A DNA stretch of 64,000 bases. Origin: Ophthalmolycus amberensis. Its lineage: Eukaryota; Chordata; Actinopteri; Perciformes; Zoarcidae. Shown here piece after piece: positions 55,701-64,000 of the stretch (positions are counted from its first letter, which is position 1; each line of letters opens with the position of its first letter). The position numbers and the translations under genes are program-made. The notes beneath the pieces were generated by a model that did not search any database, was not told the DNA's origin, and was given only the letters and a program-made list of their open reading frames with translations. The stretch covers positions 1,495,001 to 1,559,000 of the forward strand of contig JAFEUB010000736.1 in NCBI GenBank assembly GCA_024529925.1, given 5' to 3'.

Positions 55701-57251
55701 GGACACACTGGACCGAGCCAGGGAGATGGAGGAGAGGAGGTTGATCACGTTCTCAGACAACCTCCGGCAGTTCCGCGTCGACGCCAGGAAGGGTTTACTG
55801 CCAGTAAAGAGCTCCTCCATTGAGGTCAGGGGGTCAGAGACAGACAGCTGCAGCCCAGAAATTGTGTCTGAAATCTTGGAGTGGGAGGAAGACAGAATGT
55901 GAGGGGAGCTAAGTGGGACGGAAACCACAAAATAGAAAACATGATGCTCATAAAATGGTGGTCAGCTTAGAGTGGTTTTGTTATGGAGATAGAGAACTAA
56001 AGATTATGTGCACCTCGGTGCCTCAATAGTGCATGTTAACACAAATTAAACTTTTACTTTGCAAAGTACAAAAGGATTTCCTTTTCCATGAAAACACTTT
56101 AAAACATACAACAGGGTTTTTTAAGTTGGCTAAGAGAACATCTTAGATTGCAGCAGCACAGACAGGATGTTTTTGTATGACTGTGCAATCATGATGAATA
56201 GTTTGTTATCTGTCTCATTCAGAATAGGGTCGTTTAAGCCTATTGTTTGCAGCTACTGCCTTTAAAGAAAGCTTCTGTCTTGTTATTCAATATCTGACCT
56301 TTATTTTTTTAGCTTTAGTGGGCTGCCATTGATCGGCAGCCCGGGGAGCCGGGGGTTCAGTGTATTGCTCAGGTACACTTCGACACGTGACACGTCCCAG
56401 TCGGGGATCGAACCCTTGACCTTCCGGTTCCCAGACGAACCTCTTAACCCAGGGAGCCACGGTCGCCCCCTATAATATATATGTATCTGTCATTAATTCC
56501 ATATGTTAATGGCACAGTGGGGCAGATTTTTTTATGTTTTATACATTTTTTTAATGTATATTTCTAATTAAGTTTCACGACATGTTTATTTTACATTTTT
56601 GCATGAGCAGGTTTCTTGATAAATATGTCTTATTATTCACATTTAGCAAGTAAATGTTTATATCAAATATAATAATTATTCTATTGTACATATTATTCTG
56701 TGCGGTGTCTGCGTGCCTATTCCCTCTCTCTTTCAACTGTGTCTAGTGCTGCTGCTTTATGAGGGTCAGATCTTGCTCTAATTTTAATTATTGATATGTT
56801 TCTTTGATATGCATTGATATGAGATGAACTCATCAACTCATGTGTTTTGTCTCTCACTCATTCGGTTATTCATCATCTATATTACTGCAGTTCTGCTGAC
56901 CTGTATCTTCAGTAGGAGGACATTTAGCAGTCTGACACATAAACCACTGTCTGACTACGGCAAATCGATAAAAGTTTGTATCTGATTTTTTCTCTCTGTC
57001 TGCAGACCACATGTGAGCATGAGCGCGCGCGCACACACACACACACACACGCAGGTTAGATATTGTGTGGAATTGCAACACTCACCAGCAGATCGATGGA
57101 AGCTAGCGTATAATTGGCTGTGAGAAGAGACGAGGTCAACTGATACATCCCATCATTAGCCTCGCTGTTGCCATAGAAACCGATGCCTAAGGCAACACTG
57201 CAAAGGGAGGGGAAAAAAAGAAACATGAAAACATGGTGGGAGGTGTATACA

Positions 57252-57298
<47 letters not shown>

Positions 57299-58408
57299 GT
57301 GTGTGTGTGCGTGTGTGTGCGTGAGGGGGATAGAAGAACAGATAGCAGAGGCATAAATCTAATGTTTAATTCAGTATGTATGTACATTTTAAATTAATGT
57401 GACACAAGAAGATAGAGCTGGAGAGGATGGGATGTGTGTGCTCTGGATGAGCATACCAACAGTTGAGCGCAGGGGAAGGAATAAACAGATGATGGGTAAA
57501 CTGACTCTTAGCACTCAACTGTTAAGCTTCAGCAAGGAAAATATTCGAAATTTTAAACAGAGCGACATGTTTACACATCTTTCTGTTATTCAAATATTCA
57601 GATTAAGGCTCGGGCCAGATGTTTCGTCAAATCCCCTCAAACCCGAGAGGAATGGTATGACCCAATCTCCCACAAAGTATGTGACCCAGATTAGAAAGCA
57701 GGGGGAAAAGGAAAAGGAGGAATGTGTGTCTGTGTTTGTGTGCGCTTTGCATTTCAAGCTGCCAAATGTGGACGCTGTCTAATGCAGCTGCATTTCAAAT
57801 GGCTGTTTTTGTGCTTGTGACAAAAAAGGCCACCATCTGGAGGAAAGGGTGTCACGTGAAATATTTTAAACTGCAGCATTATTTTTTCCATCCTGTCTAG
57901 CGCACAAAGCTCAGCATCAGAGGAGGAGAGGAGGAGAGGACTACATTACATTACGGTCCATGAGGGGGAGACACGACCCACATCCACCTAACAGTCTGTA
58001 TATGATGACATCATTATGACAGCTGAACTCAGATCCCCGGTACATTATGTTCTGTGATGTAAAAAAACAGTCCCAGTGCATATAAACGTGCAGGGAATGT
58101 ACTGGGATATAATAAGCATTCAATTGCACCATCATTTTATGACAGCACATAGCTGGGCCTGTAGCTTTGGATATAAAATGTCTGATGGGCAGCTGAGCTT
58201 TCCCCTCAGTGACTTCCCCTTTACGAGTGTTTTGGAAAGATGTCAAGCTGCTTTTCTGTATAAGGTCCATGCGGAGGCAGTGTACTGACTTGATGACTGC
58301 ATGGTCACCAGATCTGAGGGGAACACCGGTGGGTAAATGACTGCTGAACTGTAGGTGGGCGAGCTGAGATCACCCTCACACACACACAGCGATGAGGAGA
58401 CCACTAAA

Positions 58409-58445
<37 letters not shown>

Positions 58446-61400
58446 GCTGTCACAGGCCTGTGGTCGGTAAACAGCAAGTTAACGTGACCATCAGCTGTCA
58501 CCCATGCCTCCTCTCCAGTGACATTGGTGACTGTGTGAGGGACTAAGAAGCACATGACGATGGAGAAGGTGACAGCTTGTGATTCCCGGCCTTGTTGTTG
58601 TTCCAGTTAAAACGACTGTACTTAAGTCAAAGGTTGAGGTATTTGTACTGTACTTAAGAATTTCTTGCTTTTATTACTCTATACTTCAACTCCACTACAT
58701 TTCCGAGGGAATACCTTTTGCTGCATTTATCTGACAGCTATAGTTTCTAGTTACTTTTCAAGATTCTACCTAAAAAAACACAAGATAAGCGTTTAAATTT
58801 AACCAGTATTTCCCAATCTTTTTGGCTTGTGACCCTTTGTACGTACTACTTGTGCCTCTTGTCACATTGCAGACATCTACGAGTTGTTTGCAGTTTCAAC
58901 AAAAAAAGGATTTCCCCTCTAAACTTCTCAGATGGTTTAAATTAAAGGAATAGTTCAACATTTTGGAAAATAAGCATATTCGCCCTCTTGCAGAAAGTTA
59001 GATAAGAAGAGTGATGCCACTCTCGCATCAGTACGATAAATATGAAGTTACAGCCAGCAGCAGATTAGTTTGGTTTAGCATAAAGACTTGAAACAGGGGG
59101 GACAGAGTCAGGCTAGATTTCCCTCCTGTTTCCAGTCTTTATGCTAAGCTAAACTTAAATTAAATAAACTAACCAGTTTGCTGGCCCATGAGTAGTATCA
59201 ATCTTTTCATTTCACTTTCTGCAAACTTACTTTATATCATTGTTTCAGGTTCAAAAAGAGGTCAGATCATCCCTTTGGTTAACCAGCTGCACTCCGACCA
59301 GCTACAACACTAAAATTCTACTTATGCTTTGATGCACCAGTGTTCACAATGGAATTATCAATGGTCGAGGAAATATTCAGAACTTTCTTCTAAAAGTAGA
59401 AATAATAATACCAAAATGCACCACTTTAGGTATAGTCTTGCCTTCAACCATGGAGTATCAGCAAAGTATGCTCAAAGTTATTGTGATATTGTTATGTATT
59501 GTATTGATACTGGATTACCATTACAGGTGCATTAATGTCTGAGGGCCATTTTGATGTTGTCGCTGGTTGAGGTATAGCTAACTGATTGCTTTGCTGAGTT
59601 GTTTATCTTGTATCTTACTGTTTATCATATTTTAAAGGTGTGTAAAAAGTAACCAGTACTTGGATGAACTAATACTTTATATTTAGTGTTTCACTGATAG
59701 TTAGTTAGTTAGTTAGTTAGTTAAAGGATCTGAGTACTTTGTGTATGTTGCCATAAAACAAAACAGCTCTGTGGTTGTAATGACTCCTCCTCACCAGCAC
59801 AGCGTGACAGACGCCACCGCCACCCACGTGACACAGCAGATGCCCCGCCCCTTCTTCCCGCTGTAACCGTGACCTGTGCTGGCATCTTCCTCGTCCTCCT
59901 CCTCCTCTGATCCCTCGGTGCGGTCACCACGGTGACAGCAGCAGTAGTGTATGAGGAAGGAGAGGACCACCAGGAGGGAGATGACGAGAGCTATGGCTGA
60001 TAAACTGGACAAAACCAGCAGAGTCTGAGAAAAAGATGAGGAGGAAAAGAAAGGATGAGTCAGTGAATGTGAAAGATGGCACTCTAATTCCATTTTTTAC
60101 AAGTGGAGAAGAGCAATTTGAGATGGTCAAATACCAACTAACTTGTATGGTCCCGCCCCCATTAAGTAGCAGGAGATGATGATTAAAAAGGTATGAGGAT
60201 GTAAATTGTGTGCTTCAAATAGGTGGAAAAATCAAGCATACAGATACACGCTGCATGCAACACACATTAACATAGATGGACATTCAACGCAATTCATTTG
60301 AGATGCTTCTTGACCATCCATACTTGATTCAAAGGCTTTAACCCATGAATCCCTGATCTGCATCATAGTGAATATTAATGTCACTAAGCCATATCAGACT
60401 TTGCTTTTGGTCAGGCTCCATGTCATAAAGTCAACATTACCGAAAGGCATTTTGCTCCAACACATATCTACAGTATTATCCTTCATCCATCTGCCCGTCT
60501 GTCACTCCCCATTCCTCCACCTTCTCTCTACTGTATCTCACCTCCTGCTTTGTGAAGCCCCTCCCCATCGCTTCACCCCTCTTTCCCCTCGCTCCCACTC
60601 TCTTTCTCTCCCCCACTCGCCCCTCTCTTTCTTTCTATCCACACCACTGAATCTCTATTAATAATCTGTGACCTACTTAAATACATTCACTGCCACTCTC
60701 TCTCACTCCCACTTTAACTCTCTCTCTCTCTCCATTTCTCTCTCTCTGCCCGGTCTTCTGTTCGGCAACCTCCTCGCATTACTCATTCCCTCTCTCGGAG
60801 CACTTTCAGTCCCTTTTGTCTTTCTGTTCTGCAGGATAATTTGCGTCCCCCCCCCCCCCCCTCTTTGTACCACAGAGAAGTCACAAACACGCCGCTGTGA
60901 GACACTGTGAGACACTGCTGGCTGGAGCGTTTTTGTATGAGAGCCTGTTGGAGGAGAAGGAGGATGAAACCCTTGCATTTTGCAGCAGAGACTACACTGT
61001 GCAGAAACCTGCTAGAGGACCATGTTGAATCTCATGCACTCCCTGAAACCGAATTGCATGAAATATCTCCACTTCGCATGCGCAGAGGCAGAGGTGCATG
61101 TGACAGTTTGGAAGAGCGCCGCGAAATCTAAAAAGCAAGGTATAAAATTAAAAAAGGTTAGATGTGAGCTAAGGGGCTCTTGGAGGGGACGAGTGCAATC
61201 TTCCCACCAATGATGAGGTCAATGAGTTGGCGTGAAAAGTTTTTTTGAAAGGACTGTAAATGCCATTATAGCTCTGCAGATTGCAGTTACATTGCGGGGT
61301 TTATGGAGCAATTTAAAGTGTGATGTAGAACAAATTGCCCATCATCAAGTCACTCAATTGTAGTACAATGCACCTGTAGAGTTATAGCTACATACAGGGG

Positions 61401-61620
61401 GATACAGAGCTGTAAATATTATGCAATGCGGCACCTCAGGTTGGACAGTTGCAGTACAGCATGTGGTGTGGCAGGTGCCTGTTACCTGCTGGTACTCCCA
61501 GCTGTCGGGGACAAAGGTGTTGTCCTTCATCTGCATGGTGAGGTCCAGCCGGGGGAGGGCATGACACACTCTCACCCACAGCGAAGGGGCATAGCTGGGC
61601 ACAGTTGTCAAGGCAGCCAT
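46620..61620 (-). CDS. ttyh1: Tweety homologue 1, membrane protein (14 coding exons)
   Basis: The coding exons are 61486-61620, 59795-60024, 57086-57197, 55549-55874, 53103-53198, 52914-52986, 51226-51301, 51031-51086, 50666-50758, 50484-50576, 50243-50382, 49241-49408, 47567-47645 and 46620-46706. Phases agree throughout and give 587 residues. Five membrane segments lie near 46-70, 107-128, 269-292, 301-322 and 445-468. Between TM1 and TM2 is an acidic Glu/Asp loop. The TTYH hallmark GIGFYGNSE follows TM2. SQRALSNIH and LNSTEGNFHQLVALLNCR in the extracellular part match TTYH1 rather than TTYH2 or TTYH3. Sequons include NYT, NST and NST. TTYH proteins were described as volume- or calcium-linked chloride channels, though the channel role is debated. 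The C-terminus has an acidic stretch (SESEEYEDSDSESEDPF) and a PPSY motif, longer than human TTYH1 (450 residues). Confidence 0.92.
48461..48475 (+). repeat. G15 run in a ttyh1 intron
   Basis: Fifteen consecutive G, preceded by a GGGG-T-GGGG-T7 context; it could form a G-quadruplex. Runs of this length are also prone to sequencing error. Confidence 0.9.
48675..48768. repeat. CAGA/TCTG inverted microsatellite
   Basis: AGACAGACACACAGACAG at 48675-48692 has an exact reverse complement at 48751-48768, separated by 58 bases, in the ttyh1 intron between exons 12 and 13. More CAGA units follow the first arm. Confidence 0.9.
49068..49082 (+). repeat. G15 run in a ttyh1 intron
   Basis: Fifteen consecutive G, close upstream in the same intron as the run at 48461. 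A TCTG microsatellite follows at about 49197-49216. Confidence 0.9.
52688..52740. repeat. (CA)n microsatellite
   Basis: Interrupted CA repeat in the ttyh1 intron between exons 6 and 7. Confidence 0.95.
56315..56470 (-). mobile_element. tRNA-derived SINE
   Basis: Read on the minus strand, it starts GGGGCGACCGTGGCTCCCTG, an A-box-like start, and has a B box GGTTCGATCCC at 56414-56404 about 50 bases on. A body segment follows (GTGTCGAAGTGTACCTGAGC, then a segment ending AATACACTGAACCCC) that I recognise from teleost tRNA-derived SINEs. It lies in the ttyh1 intron between exons 3 and 4. It is a retroposon, not a functional tRNA: the acceptor stem does not close. Confidence 0.8.
57255..57323. repeat. 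(GT)n microsatellite
   Basis: About 69 bases of GT with a few interruptions, just upstream of ttyh1 exon 3. Confidence 0.95.
58410..58442. repeat. (AC)n microsatellite
   Basis: Pure AC repeat in the ttyh1 intron between exons 2 and 3. Confidence 0.95.
58925..59175. mobile_element. Palindromic dispersed repeat nested in MITE copy B
   Basis: The segment starts GGAATAGTTCAACATTTTGG and contains TTTAGCATAAAGACTTGAAA, matched by an inverted, slightly diverged arm CCAGTCTTTATGCTAAGCTA (arms about 59068-59100 and 59121-59155). I recognise it as a repeat common in teleosts; its class is uncertain. The long imperfect hairpin points to a foldback or MITE-like element. Confidence 0.6.
59699..59724. 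repeat. (AGTT)n microsatellite
   Basis: About six units of AGTT, inside the right part of MITE copy B. Confidence 0.9.
60474..60865 (+). repeat. Polypyrimidine tract with C15 run
   Basis: Close to 400 bases strongly biased to C and T on the plus strand, in ttyh1 intron 1, with CT runs near 60710-60750 and fifteen C at 60847-60861. It is purine-rich in the transcript. Triplex (H-DNA) formation is possible. Confidence 0.8.
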
Positions 61621-64000
61621 TTTCTACTGCCACCGGTCCCCCTCCTCCACCCTGCGGGGGGGAGAAGGAAAGGAGGGTGAGAGCAGCCAGGATGTGAAGT
61701 AAGAGCAGAGGAGAGGGGAAGAGGGGACGGAAGGGTGAAGGCCACTATGTCCCTCCTCCATCCGGGCTCAGTGGAGACAATTTATGACCAGTGGTCACCT
61801 GTGCAAAGTAAGGGTCAAAATGTCAGCCACAGTTACTCGAAACAGCCTCTTGGGAGTTTAAATCACAGTGCATCACTCAGAGCAGAGGCTGAGGTGAGTC
61901 ATTTTTTGCCTGTAACACTTCAGGTACAACAAGGTTTGGCGTCACTGACCTAAGATCAGTTCATCATGGTAACGTGATTGAATAAAGCTAGCTTGTTATT
62001 AGCTTTACCCGCCCCGCTATTTGCATTAAGATTTCAAACAGAAAATAGCTTTCTTTTGTTGAGCATGTAACGCGCTCTGAGCTCAAACAACTAAATCAGG
62101 CGATTGACAAACTTAATCTACAGCGATTTTGGTGATAATTTAAGTAATTGAATCAAGCAAACATGTAAAGTTCCTGCTGTTTCAAGCATTTCAAATATGT
62201 TGTAGCTTAAATTGGATATCTTTGGCTTTTGGACTGATTGGAAAGAAAGACAATATTTCATAGTAATTTTGGCCTCTGCAAACAAGTTTTTTGATATTTC
62301 ATTGCACAAACGCTGAATCAAAGAATCGAAAAAGTAATCAAAAGATTAAACAATAAGAACTGTTACTAGGGGTAACGAGGGGTTTGGCCTTGAACCCGGG
62401 GAGATTATGTGACTATTCAAAGACCTCTCTCTTAACCTTATGAAGGGCATCTGCTATAGGAGCAGCGTGGACTATATAGGGGATATATGGGGTCTTTCAA
62501 GAAGTCTTCCTGGCAGAGCAGATGCAGGAGAAGAACACTGTATTACGCACCGAGAGGACCATTATAAACATGATATATTTGACCGCATCATAAACCACTG
62601 CCTCCTAAAGCCGACCAAGGGGGAGAAAGTAGGGTAAATACAAAGGGCAAATCCGGTTAGCCGTAACATCCACTGGAATCCTCATTACAATGACGGAGCG
62701 GAGGGGGGACAGAGGGCGAGCGGAGCCCTGGTCGGCTTCTGGTACCGGCTGTCCAGATTAAGAGACCGTCAGCGCTTTACTGTTTAAAATAAGGAGCGTT
62801 TCAAGACAGCTCAAGAGAGGAGAGCACAGAGACGACCATTCACAACAACAGCACTGATGCTTAAATACAAAGGGTTATACAGCTCAGCTCAATGCCGATA
62901 TTACAGACAGATACAATTCTGCATGAGAGTCGAAAAGGATCCAATAATGTCAGATAGATTCTGAATTAAAGGCTTTCATTGTCCTTTTTTGCAGCTGTTA
63001 TGTATTCAATAGAACTTTCAATCAGCACAGTATTCTACACTGCTGAGGCTTTTTTCTATCCCTATTGATTCGTGCATACTGTGCATGATGAAGTTTAGAT
63101 TTAGCCACATGGCACAGTCAACGCCAGACAATTTCCCTTTCAGATTTGGGGCGTTTATGGCTCAGATCAAGTTAACAGCTCGCCCTACTGCAGACAGGGC
63201 GGCTGTAAGCCCATTACAGTAAGCCTGTTCACCTTAATGGTTCCAGCAGCCCAACTGTCACAAATCGAATCATTGCCAACACTCCATTTCCCTTATTAAA
63301 ATGGTGCTGAACATAATGGTTCACACGCTGTGAGAGTTGCATCCATCCGCCACACATCAGCAGTGCAAACAGATTGTGCGCCGTTATATTTATGCATTCC
63401 TTCGTGACCATTTATCTTGAGTGAATTCATTCGATTAGATGCATTTTTCGGAGCGGTGAGGCAAGTCTGCGAGGTGCATTTATCATACTTTGGAGACGAT
63501 AAAAGCTTTTTGAGAGGCATAATAATCAAGTGAGGGGATAATCCCGCAATCAAAGGAGAATCGGGCTACCTGTTGTGATCACCGCCAACAATAAAGTGGG
63601 TCAATATAGAAAAGCATTTCCTGTGATTGATGACAAACTGCACTAATAACGATTTTCCCCGTGAGGCAAATAAGAGGCAGAATACACCTTTATCGAACAA
63701 CCAAAGATAAAGAAACATGAATCACCAGCATGACAGCAGGCTATCCATCTTATTGGGAGATCACTTCTCACACAAAATCAATTCAAGATGTATGTCGAGG
63801 AAACACACAGCGGTGACAGACTTCAGGTAGGATTCTCCTGCAACCCGGAAAGTTTTTGAAGCAACTTAATGAGGTGCTGATGGAAGTGAGGGGAGGGGCA
63901 GGTCACGGTCCTGTGGAGCAGCAGTTACTCAGCAGTTGTCACAGATACGAAGTCTCTACTTGACGTGATGTCTCCTGCCAGCTCGTTATCGTGCCTTTTA
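61621..64000 (-). other. ttyh1: ttyh1 5' UTR acceptor and upstream region
   Basis: A strong minus-strand acceptor (CCCCCCCGCAG|G) at 61653-61652 lies 31 bases before the start codon, so ttyh1 has at least one upstream noncoding exon. I could not place it: candidate donors (AAG|GTGAAC near 63233, ACAG|GTAGCC near 63570) are weak. The rest of the interval shows no coding exon and no recognised repeat. A GC-richer patch lies near 62690-62780. Confidence 0.45.

Larger units (their letters stand above)
58610..59745 (+). mobile_element. Decayed hAT-type MITE (copy B), split by another repeat
   Basis: The left part (about 58610-58800) has TACTTAAGTCAAAGGTTGAG, then CTTCAACTCCACTACATTTC and TCTGACAGCTATAGTTTCTA. 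The middle part (about 59276-59345) has CCGACCAGCTACAACACTAA and ATGCTTTGATGCACCAG. The right end has TTAAAGGATCTGAGTACTTT near 59720-59742. These are the same landmarks, in the same order and orientation, as copy A at 22.1-22.5 kb. Unrelated repeat sequence lies between the parts. No transposase is present. Confidence 0.6.

Noticed and set aside
56404..56470. Possible tRNA gene on the minus strand
   Set aside because: A and B boxes are present but the cloverleaf does not close and SINE body sequence follows.

Overview
This is a 64 kb piece of a bony-fish nuclear genome, most likely a percomorph teleost. Genes are split by GT-AG introns, intergenic DNA is compact, dinucleotide microsatellites are abundant, and the dispersed repeats (a LINE tail ending in GATTCTGATTC-like repeats, a hAT-type MITE, a tRNA-derived SINE) are of kinds I know from teleosts. 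There is no bacterial, phage or CRISPR content.

Six protein-coding genes could be assembled exon by exon, with reading phase checked at every junction. From left to right: dbp (PAR-bZIP clock-output transcription factor, minus strand, 2356-7864); a ZNF865-like C2H2 zinc-finger gene (minus, 12621-17381, perhaps with one more coding exon at 18304-18381); shisa7 (AMPA/GABA-A receptor auxiliary protein, minus, 26418-30275); ube2s (APC/C E2 enzyme, minus, 36910-40010); josd2 (Josephin deubiquitinase, plus, 42313-44232); and ttyh1 (tweety family membrane protein, minus, 46620-61620). From memory, the human orthologues all lie on chromosome 19q13.3-q13.4, so the window looks like a conserved synteny block. 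That supports the orthology calls independently of protein similarity.

The ube2s and josd2 promoters face each other across about 2 kb that holds a LINE 3' fragment and a near-perfect CTCF motif. josd2 and ttyh1 converge near 45.6 kb. The dbp promoter carries an E-box fused to a CRE, and dbp intron 2 has three more E-boxes, as expected for a CLOCK/BMAL1 target. The long gene-poor stretches (20.5-26.4 kb, 30.3-36.9 kb, 61.7-64 kb) hold repeats, probable UTRs and 5' noncoding exons, and otherwise nothing I recognise.

The genes do not form a single pathway. Two are ubiquitin-system enzymes, two are neuronal membrane proteins and two are nuclear factors. I did not find a previously undescribed system. 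The most interesting local features are a PPxY motif in ttyh1 built across a splice junction, a coding minisatellite in shisa7, the E-box/CRE composite of dbp, a ube2s first coding exon that contains only the start codon, and repeat copies shared between distant parts of the window.
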